Shown here piece by piece: positions 34,530 to 43,761 of a stretch of 64,000 nt of DNA (positions within the stretch are counted from its first letter, which is position 1; each line of letters begins with the position of its first letter). Below the pieces are notes generated by a model. The model did no database searches, was not told the DNA's origin, and saw only the letters and a program-made list of their open reading frames with translations. This DNA is from SHAN690 sp038131955 (GTDB taxonomy: Bacteria; Bacteroidota; Bacteroidia; Flavobacteriales_G; Salibacteraceae): positions 154,382 to 218,381 of the forward strand of contig JAYPQK010000011.1 of assembly GCA_038131955.1 (NCBI GenBank), given 5' to 3'. Both the position numbers and the translations under genes were made by a program.

Positions 34530-35700
34530 TCAGTATATCTTCTGCAACTTCCTTTTTAGTCTTTAAAGCACCTTCACTGATGCCACCGTGTGTCACAAAG
34601 GTGACTTTATTTGTGTCGGTTTGGAAACCAGCTCCGGGATCCCGAAGCGAGTTCAAAACGAGTAGGTCCAAGTTTTTATTTTCCAGCTTCTTCTTAGCGT
34701 TCTCAAGTTCGTTGTCAGTCTCCAAAGCAAAGCCGACCAAACGCTGATGTTCCTTATGCTGTCCACAGAAAAGAAGAATATCCTCGGTTCGCTCAAGTTC
34801 GATCCTCTCGAGTCCCTGCTCCTCCTTCTTTAGTTTTCGATCCGCGACAGCGGCCGGTCTATAATCAGCGACAGCGGCCGACATGATCAGTACGTCGCTA
34901 GACCCGAATCGTTCTTTGACCGCATGGAACATTTGTGCTGCAGAAACAACGTTGACCCTATCAACAGACGGGTCAGTATCGACGTGGGATGGTCCGATGA
35001 CCAAGTCCACCTTCGCACCGCGTGCAGCTGCCGCTTCGGCAATCGCCACACCCATTTTTCCCGAAGAATGGTTTCCAATGAACCTGACCGGATCGATCGC
35101 TTCGTAGGTTGGTCCAGCGGTGACTAGGATACTTTTTCCCTGCAGCACAGAATCAATAGAAAAATGATCTTGTACTGTGACAATGATCTCTTCCGGCTCG
35201 AGCATGCGCCCTTTGCCTACCAGTCCGCTGGCTAATTCACCTTCACCGAACGGAAGGACTTTGACACCCTTCTCACGGAGCTTTGCAATATTTTCTTGTG
35301 TTGTCCAATGGTCAGACATATCTAGGTCCATGGCCGGAGCGACCATCAGCGGGCAGTCAGCACTCAAATAAACTGCCATGAGAAGATTATCGCATTCTCC
35401 CGTGACCATCTTAGACAGTGTATTCGCCGATGCAGGAGCGATGATCATCAGGTCAGCCCATTTACCGAGTTCGACGTGATTACTCCATTCGCCCGTCTCT
35501 TCGTTCTCAACATAAGCGCTGTGAACGGGATTCTTTGAAAGCGTAGCCAGTGTCAGCGGGGTCACAAACGACAAAGCCGATGGTGTGAGTACAACTCGCA
35601 CATCGGCTCCAGCTTTGGTCAACGCCCGTACGAGCGTTGCAGTCTTGTATGCTGCGATACTACCGGTAATTCCGAGCAGTATCTTTTTCCCCTTCAGCAT
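34504..35700 (-). CDS. coaBC: Bifunctional phosphopantothenoylcysteine decarboxylase/phosphopantothenate-cysteine ligase
   Basis: A 398-residue coenzyme A biosynthesis enzyme from the ATG at 35700; the longer frame to 35847 is not coding. The N-terminal CoaC flavodomain has LLGITGSIAAYKTA, NHVELGKWADL (catalytic His), PASANT and PAMDLDM. The C-terminal CoaB domain starts near residue 185 with ILVTAGPTYEAIDPVRFIGN (20 residues) and HSSGKMG, then SAAVADYRP. Length is usual. It starts ten bases after rpoZ and is followed by porD. Confidence 0.95.
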   Translation of the reverse strand: MLKGKKILLGITGSIAAYKTATLVRALTKAGADVRVVLTPSALSFVTPLTLATLSKNPVHSAYVENEETGEWSNHVELGKWADLMIIAPASANTLSKMVTGECDNLLMAVYLSADCPLMVAPAMDLDMSDHWTTQENIAKLREKGVKVLPFGEGELASGLVGKGRMLEPEEIIVTVQDHFSIDSVLQGKSILVTAGPTYEAIDPVRFIGNHSSGKMGVAIAEAAAARGAKVDLVIGPSHVDTDPSVDRVNVVSAAQMFHAVKERFGSSDVLIMSAAVADYRPAAVADRKLKKEEQGLERIELERTEDILLFCGQHKEHQRLVGFALETDNELENAKKKLENKNLDLLVLNSLRDPGAGFQTDTNKVTFVTHGGISEGALKTKKEVAEDILNEIEKLFQ

Positions 35701-35710
35701 AGGGATCGGA

Positions 35711-36067
35711 TCAGGATTCTGATTCCTCCTTAGGCTCCTCGATCTCAGGACGTCGGAAGTAGACCTTATCAGAAAGGAATTCCTCCAATGCAAGGGTAGA
35801 AGGCTTAGGAAGACGCTCGTACATCTTTGAGATCTCGATCTGCTCACGATTCTCGAAGATTTCCTCCAAGCTGTCGGTCACAGAAGCAAACTCCTGAAGC
35901 TTGGCATCAAGCTCTACCTTGGTCTGCGTACTGATTTGGTTTGCACGCTTCGCAACGATAGTGATCGCCTCGTAAACGTTTCCACACTTCTCTTCTAATT
36001 TCTCCACGTCACGAGTCACAATGCTCGCTGGCGCTTCGTACTTCTGATATTCTTTCAGTAGATCCAT
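35711..36067 (-). CDS. rpoZ: DNA-directed RNA polymerase subunit omega, Bacteroidota type
   Basis: A 118-residue protein from the ATG at 36067. It has the Rpb6/omega core: NVYEAITIVAKRANQI and the later EEFLSDKVYFRRP segment. Bacteroidota omega is longer and diverged from the proteobacterial form, and the position after bamD and before coaBC is the standard order. It helps assembly of the beta-prime subunit. Confidence 0.88.
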   Translation of the reverse strand: MDLLKEYQKYEAPASIVTRDVEKLEEKCGNVYEAITIVAKRANQISTQTKVELDAKLQEFASVTDSLEEIFENREQIEISKMYERLPKPSTLALEEFLSDKVYFRRPEIEEPKEESES

Positions 36068-36069
36068 AA

Positions 36070-36876
36070 TCAACTTATATTCTTCATTTCCCGTTGCATC
36101 TCTTGGAGTTCGGAGTAAAGATCCTCTGCTTCCTTTACGTATTTGCTCTCCGGAAAACGGTCGACAAAAGTAACATATGCATCCATAGCCTCCTCAATTC
36201 GCTCTAGTTTTTTGTCTTCTACGCTATTGACCGCCAGGAGGTAACCGCTCTTGAACTCCAAGAAGAAGGATTCTTCGCGGAATTTACTGCCTGGATAATT
36301 CTGATTAAAATTCGCGAATGAGCGCTGTGCCGCACGAAACGACTCCATTCTGTAGAACAATCTAGCCGCTCTGAATTCTTTGTACTCCAGCTTAAATCTC
36401 AGTTCATCCAACAGTTGATTACAGCTATCGATCCTTGAACTTTCAGGATAATCGAGTGCAAACAGTTGCAAAGATCGAATGGCAAGGTTGGTCTCACGCT
36501 GATCTAGGGACCATTTTGGCGAGAGTTGGTACTTACAATAAGCCGCGAGAAACTCTGCCTCCTCGGCATATTTCGAATTCGGGTAGTTGCGGTAGAATTG
36601 GGAAAAACGGTGACCAGCTAGGATATAGTCTTTCAAGCGGAAATCACATTGGGCTTGGTAATACGCAATCCGTTCTCCCTTATCGGTACCTCTGTAAACA
36701 ATGTAGAGTTCTTCCAGCAGCGGATAAGCACGAGTAAACTTACCGTCTTTGTAGTACTCCAAAGCCATGTCGTACTTGTACTGCATGTCCTCACTTTTAA
36801 ACACTTTACGGTACTCCGTACAAGCATTCAACAAGAGGGAAACCAAGATTAAGGTCGTGAATAGTGCCCTTTTCAT
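36070..36876 (-). CDS. bamD: Outer-membrane assembly lipoprotein BamD
   Basis: A 268-residue lipoprotein from the ATG at 36876, giving the lipobox LLLNAC with Cys19. The remainder is a chain of TPR-like helical hairpins (KYDMALEYYKDGKFTRAYPL and LAGHRFSQFYRNYPNSKYAE are helix pairs), the hallmark of BamD/ComL. It is part of the BAM complex inserting outer-membrane barrels such as those in this window. The stop is two bases from the rpoZ ATG. Confidence 0.92.
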   Translation of the reverse strand: MKRALFTTLILVSLLLNACTEYRKVFKSEDMQYKYDMALEYYKDGKFTRAYPLLEELYIVYRGTDKGERIAYYQAQCDFRLKDYILAGHRFSQFYRNYPNSKYAEEAEFLAAYCKYQLSPKWSLDQRETNLAIRSLQLFALDYPESSRIDSCNQLLDELRFKLEYKEFRAARLFYRMESFRAAQRSFANFNQNYPGSKFREESFFLEFKSGYLLAVNSVEDKKLERIEEAMDAYVTFVDRFPESKYVKEAEDLYSELQEMQREMKNIS

Positions 36877-36970
36877 GAAGCGTGCAAAGCTAATGGTCTG
36901 CATGAAAACAACGTGTTAATAAATGCTTGCGTATAGGGGGCTTTGAACAAAACAGCATAGCATAAGTTGC

Positions 36971-36978
36971 TAACTTTG
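36971..36978 (+). promoter_or_regulatory. -7 box of the serine-palmitoyltransferase-like gene
   Basis: TAACTTTG, 34 bases upstream of the ATG; a perfect TAnnTTTG. There is no TTG at 19-20 bases. Confidence 0.45.
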
Positions 36979-37012
36979 CATCTACTAGTTTTAGCTAACC
37001 AAATTTCGATTT

Positions 37013-38257
37013 ATGAAGGATATTTTTGAGAAACTCAGGGAGAATCGTGGTCCGTTGGGACAGTACAGCCAAGTTGGACACGGTTATTTCTTATTTCCAA
37101 AACTTGAAGGTCCGATCTCGAATAAAATGACCTTCCGGGGTAAGGAAGTATTAACCTGGAGTTTGAACAATTACCTAGGGCTTGCTAATCACCCTGAGGT
37201 ACGCGAAGTAGATGCGCAGGCTGCTGAAGAGTGGGGACTAGCCTACCCAATGGGTGCGCGTATGATGTCAGGTAATTCTAATTACCATGAGCAACTAGAG
37301 AATGAGCTTTCATCCTTTGTAGGTAAGGAGGACACGATTCTTCTTAACTATGGATATCAAGGAATGGCATCCACGGTCGACGCCTTGGTCGATCGGAACG
37401 ATGTGATCGTTTACGATAGTGAGTCACATGCGTGCATCATGGACGGCATGCGTATGCACGTTGGAAAACGCTTCGTCTACCAGCACAATGACATCAACAG
37501 CTTAAAAGTTCAATTAGAGCGTGCCACGAAGTTGGTGGAGAACACAAATGGAGGTATTCTAGTGATCACCGAAGGAGTCTTCGGTATGGCCGGTGACCAA
37601 GGTAAACTCAAGGAAATTGTTGACTTAAAGAAGGATTACAGCTTCCGTTTGTTCGTTGACGATGCTCACGGCATCGGAACCTTGGGAGCCACTGGAGCTG
37701 GAACAGGAGAAGAGCAGGGATGCATGGATGGAATCGATGTCTACTTCGGAACCTTCGCAAAAGCCTTTGCATTGATCGGTGGTTTCATTTCCAGCGAGGA
37801 GAAAATCGTTGAGTACCTGCGATACAACACGCGTTCTCAAATCTTCGCGAAGTCGCTTCCTATGCCATTGGTCATCGGAGCGTTAAAGCGCTTAGAACTG
37901 ATGCGCAACGATCCTTCGCACAAGGAGAATCTCTGGAAGGTCGTAATCTCACTACAATCTAAATTGAGGGAGAACGGATTCAATTTGGGGCAAACCAATT
38001 CATGTGTCACCCCAGTATTCTTGAACGGAGGTCCATTCGAAGCAGCCAATGTCATTCTAGACTTGCGAGAGAATCACGGAATTTTCTGTTCAATGGTTGT
38101 CTATCCTGTGGTACCGAAGGATACGATCATGCTGCGTCTCATCCCTACCGCGGTGCACACGGAAGACGACGTGAATTACACGATCGAAGTTTTCAAAAAA
38201 GTGAAAGAGAAGCTCGAGAACAATCATTACGTCAAGGACAAGATTGTCTTCGAATAG
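37013..38257 (+). CDS. spt: Alpha-oxoamine synthase, serine palmitoyltransferase-like
   Basis: A 414-residue PLP enzyme of the SPT/KBL/AONS family. Key residues are visible: His139 stacking on PLP (YDSESHACIMDG), Asp217 and His219 (FVDDAHGIG), and Lys250 (FGTFAKAF) for the Schiff base. The N-terminal FEKLRENRGPLG and the GYQGMASTVDAL segment fit the Bacteroidota SPT clade that joins serine and a fatty acyl-CoA to give 3-ketosphinganine. 2-amino-3-ketobutyrate ligase is the main alternative, but the extended N-terminus and the pattern favour SPT. With the reductase-like fusion at 5.4 kb it would supply the first two steps of sphingoid base synthesis. Cytoplasmic. Confidence 0.82.
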   Translation: MKDIFEKLRENRGPLGQYSQVGHGYFLFPKLEGPISNKMTFRGKEVLTWSLNNYLGLANHPEVREVDAQAAEEWGLAYPMGARMMSGNSNYHEQLENELSSFVGKEDTILLNYGYQGMASTVDALVDRNDVIVYDSESHACIMDGMRMHVGKRFVYQHNDINSLKVQLERATKLVENTNGGILVITEGVFGMAGDQGKLKEIVDLKKDYSFRLFVDDAHGIGTLGATGAGTGEEQGCMDGIDVYFGTFAKAFALIGGFISSEEKIVEYLRYNTRSQIFAKSLPMPLVIGALKRLELMRNDPSHKENLWKVVISLQSKLRENGFNLGQTNSCVTPVFLNGGPFEAANVILDLRENHGIFCSMVVYPVVPKDTIMLRLIPTAVHTEDDVNYTIEVFKKVKEKLENNHYVKDKIVFE

Positions 38258-38279
38258 TCGAGCGATCCTTATAATTTTA

Positions 38280-38307
38280 GGCCGGTCATTGAACCGGCCT
38301 TTTTTTT
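38280..38307 (+). terminator. Intrinsic terminator of the spt-like gene
   Basis: GGCCGGT, a six-base loop, ACCGGCC, then eight T's. It lies 23 bases after the stop codon. Confidence 0.9.
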
Positions 38308-38343
38308 ATTCTGTTGTATCACCTACAAAATCATAAAACAATC

Positions 38344-39195
38344 ATGAGATCAATCTACACAACCCTTGCAGCAGCGTTCATTTCGTTGTCTGTTTTTGCA
38401 CAAGACTTTCCAAAGCCAAGTCCATCAGCCAAAGTGGAGCAGCGCGTTGGACTCACACACATTTCGGTAACGTATTCGCGTCCGGGTGTAAAGGGTCGCA
38501 CCGTTTGGGGAGACCTAGTTCCCTACAATCAACTTTGGAGAGCGGGCGCAAACAAAGCCACCCTGTTTTCCACTTCAGCAGATCTTCAGATCGAGGGTAA
38601 GCCTCTACCAAAAGGAGACTACTCATTATTCATCCTTCCAAATGAAGGAGGAGATTGGACCTTCGTTTGGAACAAGGAGACTGAGCTTTGGGGCACAGGA
38701 GATTACAAAGAAGAAGAAGACGCACTTCGCATCGATGCGCCGGTAGAAGACATCGAAGGTCTTTCTGAGCGATTAGAGTACCGTTTCGTTGACGTGGACA
38801 TGAAGTCGACTCACTTCGCCATGGACTGGGCTGGTAAGCGCATCGCCGTTCGCATTGAGGCCGACCCAACCAAGCAGGTGATGATGAATATAGAAACGGC
38901 GCTCAAGGAATCGAAGGAAGAAGACCTATGGCGTGTATACCGCAATGCGGCGAGCTATGCGAATGACAACGGCATGATCAAGGAAGGCTTGGAGTGGATC
39001 GCTAAGTCTGTCGAGCTTAAGGAGAACTGGTACAGCTATTGGGTGTATGGAGAGTTGCTCGCTGCGAATGGAGACAATAAGAAAGCTGCTGAGATGGGTA
39101 AGAAAGCCATCAAGATCGGAAAAGCAGCTGATGAGAATTTCGGCTATGAAGCTCGCATCCAAGAGGATGTCGACAAGTGGTCTTCGATGAAGTAA
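38344..39195 (+). CDS. DUF2911 periplasmic protein with helical tail
   Basis: A 283-residue protein from the ATG at 38344 (signal peptide MRSIYTTLAAAFISLSVFAQ). The DUF2911 domain (about 20-165) has PSPSAKVEQRVGLTHISVTY (20 residues), YSRPGVKGRTVWGDLVPY and LWRAGANKATLFSTSAD. The remainder is a TPR-like helical part (WRVYRNAASYANDNG, GELLAANGDNKKAAEMGKKA). Role unknown; common in Bacteroidota. It is bounded by two terminators, so it is its own transcription unit. Confidence 0.88.
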   Translation: MRSIYTTLAAAFISLSVFAQDFPKPSPSAKVEQRVGLTHISVTYSRPGVKGRTVWGDLVPYNQLWRAGANKATLFSTSADLQIEGKPLPKGDYSLFILPNEGGDWTFVWNKETELWGTGDYKEEEDALRIDAPVEDIEGLSERLEYRFVDVDMKSTHFAMDWAGKRIAVRIEADPTKQVMMNIETALKESKEEDLWRVYRNAASYANDNGMIKEGLEWIAKSVELKENWYSYWVYGELLAANGDNKKAAEMGKKAIKIGKAADENFGYEARIQEDVDKWSSMK

Positions 39196-39215
39196 ACACG
39201 CTTCAACTTGAAACA

Positions 39216-39245
39216 AAAAAAGGGGATCCTCGGATCCCCTTTTTC
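39216..39245. terminator. Bidirectional terminator
   Basis: GGGGATCC-TC-GGATCCCC with A's on the left and T's on the right, between the convergent DUF2911 and FKBP genes. Confidence 0.9.
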
Positions 39246-39263
39246 ATTTCTAAAACCTCGTTA

Positions 39264-40043
39264 TCACTCTACTTCGATGAGTTCAACATCGAAGATGAGC
39301 GTCTCACCCGGACCGATCATCTGGCCGGCTCCTTGATCGCCATAGGCAAGTTGTGATGGAATGTAAAGGCGGTACTTTGAACCCGGGGTCATCAACTGAA
39401 GTCCTTCTGTCCAGCCCTTGATCACTTGATTCAAGCCGAATGTCGCAGGCTGACCGCGCTTGTAGCTGCTATCGAAGACCTGACCATCGAGTAAGCGACC
39501 CTCATAATGTACCGTCACCTTGCTGGTTGGGCCGGGCTTATCCCCTTTTCCTTCGGTCATCACTTCATATTGAAGACCGCTTTCAGTGGTCTTGACCTCT
39601 GCACGTTGACCGTTCTTCTCTAGGAATGCCGCTCCGTCTTTACGTGCAGCTGCTGCGCGTTCCTGCGCCATGCGCGACATGTATTGATTCAAGAACTGCT
39701 GGGCCTCTTGAACAGACATCTGAGGTTGCGCATCGGACATACCATCTTGCAACCCTTTGGTCATCGCGACGTAATTGATCTCTTTCAAGCCTTGCATCTT
39801 GAAACTCTCGCCAAAGGTGATACCGAAGGCATAGCTCAACTTGGAGAGATCATCGGTCAACTCCTCTTGAACTCCGTACATATTGATCAAGGTCTTCTGT
39901 TGTTTCAGGACCTCATCGATCTTCGCATTGGTCTCCTCTTGCTGTTTGAGCATTTGATCTTGCTTCGGCGCGGTCGCCTTCTGGCTATAGCCAAACGTGA
40001 AGGACAATAGGATCATCGATAGCGTTGTAATAGTCTTCGTCAT
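39264..40043 (-). CDS. FKBP-type peptidyl-prolyl isomerase, Mip/FkpA-like
   Basis: A 259-residue secreted isomerase from the ATG at 40043 (signal peptide MTKTITTLSMILLSFTFGYSQ). The N-terminal helical dimerisation part (about 25-150) has LSYAFGITFGESFK and AQQFLNQYMSRMAQ. The C-terminal FKBP domain (about 160-259) has VTVHYEGRLLDGQVFDSSY (19 residues), FGLNQVIKGWTEGLQLM, IPSQLAYGDQG and a final LIFDVELIEVE. It acts as a periplasmic folding helper for envelope proteins. No neighbour operon partner apart from the DnaJ/TerB gene 30 bases upstream. Confidence 0.92.
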   Translation of the reverse strand: MTKTITTLSMILLSFTFGYSQKATAPKQDQMLKQQEETNAKIDEVLKQQKTLINMYGVQEELTDDLSKLSYAFGITFGESFKMQGLKEINYVAMTKGLQDGMSDAQPQMSVQEAQQFLNQYMSRMAQERAAAARKDGAAFLEKNGQRAEVKTTESGLQYEVMTEGKGDKPGPTSKVTVHYEGRLLDGQVFDSSYKRGQPATFGLNQVIKGWTEGLQLMTPGSKYRLYIPSQLAYGDQGAGQMIGPGETLIFDVELIEVE

Positions 40044-40076
40044 GGTTCTAATTTTACGATTCAATTTATTTCGTGA

Positions 40077-40796
40077 TTATTTTGAAAGCTTATCATAAGC
40101 CTCTTGCACCTGTTGAAACTTCTCCTTGGCCCCCTTGAGAACGTCTTCGCCAACATCTCCCAAACGGTCGGGGTGATACTTTTTGGCCATTTTCCTGTAG
40201 GCTGTTTTGATCTCCTGCTGGGTCGACCCTTTCTCGATCTCCAAGATGCGGTAGTAGCGATCCTCATCCATATCGTACATCGCCTCCAGAGATTTCACAT
40301 CTTTTTCCGAAATCCGAAGCAAGCGTGCGATGTGCATGGCCATCTCCCACTCTCGCTTGTGTAATTCACCATCCACATTGGCAATACCAAGAAGGAAGTG
40401 CATCAACTGTAAGCGTTGAGGATGACTCATGAACGAGTCGATCTGCTGACAGACGGATTGAAGAGGAATGTCCTTCTCCAAGAGATCTTTGAGCACGCGA
40501 AGTAGCTCCAAAGATTTCTCTTCCCCGAATTGATGAACCAAAAAGCGCTTCACATAATTCAGTTCAGACTTGAGTACTCTACCATCTACGCGCATCATGG
40601 CGGAGGCTAGCACCAGTAGACTGATAGCAAAATCTCCGGGATGGGTTTGATTACCTGGTTGTCCGGTCGACCGAACTACCTCCAACGTAGCATTATCCCA
40701 CAAGTATCCTAGAGAGAAACCAGCCAAGGCTCCAATCGGTCCACCAAAGGCCCAACCTAGGGCTCCACCTAACCATTTTCCGTACTTCTTCGCCAT
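40077..40796 (-). CDS. TerB-DnaJ protein (DjlA-like)
   Basis: A 239-residue protein from the ATG at 40796. A short Gly/Ala-rich hydrophobic stretch (about 7-32) may anchor it. About 50-165 is a TerB-like helical domain (MMRVDGRVLKSELNYVKRFL and LGIANVDGELHKREWEMA carry its two DG acidic loops). The C-terminal J-domain (about 175-239) has the HPD triad (AKKYHPDRLG). DjlA-like proteins stimulate DnaK at the membrane. The gene precedes the FKBP isomerase on the same strand and is divergent from the 149-residue unknown protein. Confidence 0.88.
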   Translation of the reverse strand: MAKKYGKWLGGALGWAFGGPIGALAGFSLGYLWDNATLEVVRSTGQPGNQTHPGDFAISLLVLASAMMRVDGRVLKSELNYVKRFLVHQFGEEKSLELLRVLKDLLEKDIPLQSVCQQIDSFMSHPQRLQLMHFLLGIANVDGELHKREWEMAMHIARLLRISEKDVKSLEAMYDMDEDRYYRILEIEKGSTQQEIKTAYRKMAKKYHPDRLGDVGEDVLKGAKEKFQQVQEAYDKLSK

Positions 40797-40816
40797 TGTC
40801 GAGCGGCCAAAGATAA

Positions 40817-41266
40817 TTGTTAACATTGCCTGAAGACGGAGCCAAATTGCCAAAGGTCTTTAAATACCACCCTCCTCCTATTGCGTCAGCCGGCGTGTAT
40901 TATTTCACCTCTGATGCTGGCGTCGATTACGAAGTCCGTTTTGGAAGAAAACAAGGGAATATTCTCGCCGTGAACATTGTGTTCGGTGTCCTCAATGACG
41001 AATACGATGGCGAGGAATACGTGTTGACCAATAAAGGTGAGTTCTATTCCATCATGGCAACGATGGAAGCCATTATCATGGACTTCCGTGAAAAGAACCC
41101 GAATGTTCACACCTTCGAATTCTCCGGAGAGCCACGCGATGAGCGAGAGACATTGGACAAACCAACCAAGCGTACCCTCCTCTATTTAAAGTATGCACGA
41201 AAGATCTTTCCGGCCTCAGAATGGAAGCATTCCTTGGAAGGAAACAAGGTTGTCATCGAAAGATGA
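40817..41266 (+). CDS. Uncharacterised cytoplasmic protein, TTG start
   Basis: About 147-149 residues; no ATG or GTG is available near the 5' end, so translation must start at a TTG (40817 or 40826). No signal peptide. A strand-rich first half (YYFTSDAGVDYEVRFGRKQG, NILAVNIVFGVLNDEY) leads into a helical middle (SIMATMEAIIMDFREKNPNV) and a basic end. It resembles the shape of DUF6934-like Bacteroidota proteins, but I cannot confirm membership. Divergent from the DnaJ gene by only 20 bases; tRNA-Ser follows. Confidence 0.65.
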   Translation: MLTLPEDGAKLPKVFKYHPPPIASAGVYYFTSDAGVDYEVRFGRKQGNILAVNIVFGVLNDEYDGEEYVLTNKGEFYSIMATMEAIIMDFREKNPNVHTFEFSGEPRDERETLDKPTKRTLLYLKYARKIFPASEWKHSLEGNKVVIER

Positions 41267-41296
41267 TAATCCATTCGGAAATTTCCATCAAACCAT

Positions 41297-41304
41297 TACT
41301 TTTG
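41297..41304 (+). promoter_or_regulatory. -7 box of tRNA-Ser
   Basis: TACTTTTG, 14 bases before the tRNA 5' end, matching TAnnTTTG. Confidence 0.5.
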
Positions 41305-41317
41305 CGCACCCCATAAA

Positions 41318-41405
<88 letters not shown>

Positions 41406-41411
41406 AAGAAG

Positions 41412-41437
41412 GCCCCGATTGAATCGGGGCTTTTTTT
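41412..41437 (+). terminator. Terminator of tRNA-Ser
   Basis: GCCCCGATT-G-AATCGGGGC followed by seven T's, eight bases after the tRNA. Confidence 0.9.
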
Positions 41438-41759
41438 ATTTCCCGAAAGCGAAATCGAAGACTGATGAGAACCCCCGGGTTCGAAACGAAGCGAAGCGCA
41501 GTTCACGACGAACGAAGTGAGGAGCTAATCCCCCTCTCTCCGCAACCGTAACGAAGACGCACCGACTAAGTTGGGGCGTTTTTCATTTATAGCTCAGCTG
41601 GCCGAGCTTGCTCGAGTCAGATGAGAAATATAGAAAACAGCACTGCGGAGCAGGGCACTGAGTGAAGGTTGATTCCACCCCCAATTGGGGATCAGTCGCT
41701 TAGCGACTAATCCAGAGATTAGAGACTGGAGATTAGTTGGTCCTAAGCTGAATAATCAG
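41438..41759. other. tRNA-fragment scar region
   Basis: No gene. It holds degenerate copies of tRNA parts: ACCCCCGGGTTCGAA like a T-arm (41468-41485), the exact 19-base tRNA-Ser 3' end (41527-41545), and a decayed terminator (ACGCACCGACTAAGT/TGGGGCGTTTTT, about 41556-41585). A TAGCTCAGCTGGCCGAGC piece resembling a D-arm (about 41589-41606) and small inverted repeats around 41690-41735 follow. Best read as residue of duplication or of excision of an element at the tRNA gene. Confidence 0.5.
41527..41545 (+). repeat. Direct repeat of the tRNA-Ser 3' end
   Basis: AATCCCCCTCTCTCCGCAA at 41527-41545 is identical to 41389-41407 in the tRNA 3' end. This is the typical size and place of attachment-site cores of tRNA-targeting integrases, though only 119 bases lie between the copies. 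Confidence 0.6.
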
Positions 41760-43655
41760 CTATAGAGCACCCTTCACAATCCCATCAACCACATCCGGGT
41801 CGAGCAGCGTGCTGGTATCTCCCAATTTATCCGGCTCCCCTTCCGCCACCTTGCGCAGAATGCGTCGCATGATCTTACCTGAACGGGTTTTGGGTAAGCC
41901 AGTGACAAACTGGATCTTCTCCGGCTTGGCGATTTTTCCGATCTGCTCCACCACAGTCTCGACGATCTCAGCCCTCGCAATCTCTTTGTCAGCCGGTAAG
42001 CTCTCACACACAACATAGGCATAGATTCCTTGTCCCTTGATCTCGTGTGGATAACCGACCACTGCCGACTCTACCACGATACTACAAGCGTTGATCGCAT
42101 TCTCGATCTCAGCGGTACCAAAACGGTGTCCGCTCACATTGATCACGTCATCCACTCGTCCTATGATCCGATACATACCATTGTCAGCACGTTTGGCGCC
42201 ATCGCCGGTGAAATAATGGTCCTTGTAATGCGAGAAGTAGGTAACACGACAGCGCTCATGATCCCCATAGGTGGTTCGTAAGACAGACGGCCATGGATGC
42301 TTGATGCAGAGGTATCCTTCTACCCCGTTCTCCTTGATCTCTTTTCCTTCCTGATCAAGCAAGACTGGCTGAATACCCGGAAGAGGATAACCGGCGTGTG
42401 CCGGCTTCATCGGACTATGGTTGCCAAGTCCCGAGATCATGATTCCTCCCGTTTCTGTTTGCCACCACGTATCTACTACTGGACACTTCTCTTTGCCGAC
42501 GTGGATATAGTACCACTGCCAAGCCTCTTCATTGATCGGTTCTCCCACCGTGCCTAGCACCTTGAGTGAATCCAAGCTGTAAGAAAGAACGTGGTCTTCT
42601 CCATAGGCCATCAATGCGCGGATTGCAGTAGGTGCCGTGTAGAATTGATTCACCCCATGCTTATCGCAGACCTGCCAAAAACGTCCCGGGTCCGGATAGG
42701 TGGGAATACCTTCAAACATCATGGTCGTAGCGCCAGACAGTAGTGGTCCGTAAACGATGTAGCTATGTCCCGTGATCCATCCGATATCGGCAGTACACCA
42801 ATAGATGTCGCTTTCTTCGACTTGGAAGACATTCTGGAATGAGTAAGCCGTGTACACCATATATCCACCATGGGTGTGAACGACCCCTTTAGGTTTTCCG
42901 GTTGATCCACTGGTATACAGTATGAACAGCATATCCTCGGCGTCCATCACTTCCGCCGGACAGTACTTATCCATGCCCTCGATCGCTTCACTCCACCAGA
43001 TATCCCTTCCCTCCTGCATGTTCGGAGCCCAGTCAAAGCAATTGAAAACGATAACTCGCTCAACCGAGTCGCAAGTGTGCAACGCCTCATCTACTAATCG
43101 TTTCAAAGGAACCTGCTTTGCTCCTCGGTTGAGTCCATCGGCGGTGATGACCATTTTCGCTTGAGCGTCATTGATACGATCTGACATAGCATGTGCGCTA
43201 AATCCGGCGAACACAACCGAGTGCACAGCACCAATACGAGCGCAAGCCAGGACCGCGATCGTTAACTCCGGGATCATTGGCATGTAGATCACCACGCGAT
43301 CACCTTTCTCGATGCCTTGAGCCTTGAGTGCATTGGCAAACTCGCACACCTTCTCATGTAGTTCACGGTAGGTTAATCGCACAAACCGCTCCTTGGGATC
43401 ATTCGGCTCCCAGATCAACGCCAACTTATTTCCTCGCTTCTCCAGGTGTCGGTCGAGGGCATTCTCTGTGATGTTCAGTTTTCCCCCAAGGAACCACCTT
43501 ACATCCGGCTTTTGGAAATCCCATTCGCACACCTTAGAATAAGGCTGATTCCAAGTAAAGGTCTTAGCGATCTTATCCCAGAATGCGTCCGGGTCCTTTA
43601 CGCTCTGGTCATACTTCTCTTTATACTCCTCGAAAGATTTGATTCTTAGGTCCAT
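41760..43655 (-). CDS. acs: Acetyl-CoA synthetase
   Basis: A 631-residue adenylate-forming enzyme making acetyl-CoA from acetate, ATP and CoA. Signatures are the P-loop ILYTSGSTGKPKGVVHTHGG (20 residues), VVDTWWQTETGG (acetate site), YYTGD-type region HYFTGDGAKR, the hinge INVSGHRFGTAEIE, and TRSGKIMRRILRK (catalytic Lys, target of acetylation). N-terminal ACAS_N domain present; length normal. Its 3' end abuts the tRNA-scar region. A TTG-N20-TACATTGG promoter lies about 107 bases upstream. Confidence 0.95.
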   Translation of the reverse strand: MDLRIKSFEEYKEKYDQSVKDPDAFWDKIAKTFTWNQPYSKVCEWDFQKPDVRWFLGGKLNITENALDRHLEKRGNKLALIWEPNDPKERFVRLTYRELHEKVCEFANALKAQGIEKGDRVVIYMPMIPELTIAVLACARIGAVHSVVFAGFSAHAMSDRINDAQAKMVITADGLNRGAKQVPLKRLVDEALHTCDSVERVIVFNCFDWAPNMQEGRDIWWSEAIEGMDKYCPAEVMDAEDMLFILYTSGSTGKPKGVVHTHGGYMVYTAYSFQNVFQVEESDIYWCTADIGWITGHSYIVYGPLLSGATTMMFEGIPTYPDPGRFWQVCDKHGVNQFYTAPTAIRALMAYGEDHVLSYSLDSLKVLGTVGEPINEEAWQWYYIHVGKEKCPVVDTWWQTETGGIMISGLGNHSPMKPAHAGYPLPGIQPVLLDQEGKEIKENGVEGYLCIKHPWPSVLRTTYGDHERCRVTYFSHYKDHYFTGDGAKRADNGMYRIIGRVDDVINVSGHRFGTAEIENAINACSIVVESAVVGYPHEIKGQGIYAYVVCESLPADKEIARAEIVETVVEQIGKIAKPEKIQFVTGLPKTRSGKIMRRILRKVAEGEPDKLGDTSTLLDPDVVDGIVKGAL

Positions 43656-43761
43656 GCTTCTTGCTCTTGGTTCTTAACGACTGTTGTAGAAAACCCCACT
43701 AATCTAGGTACAGCCGAAGAGGCCGAGTTTCCTCAGAATTCAGAGTTCATCCTTGAGCGAT

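Noticed and set aside
35701..35847. N-terminal extension of coaBC
   Set aside because: Arg/Ser-rich antisense-like translation overlapping rpoZ; the family starts at MLKGKKILLG.
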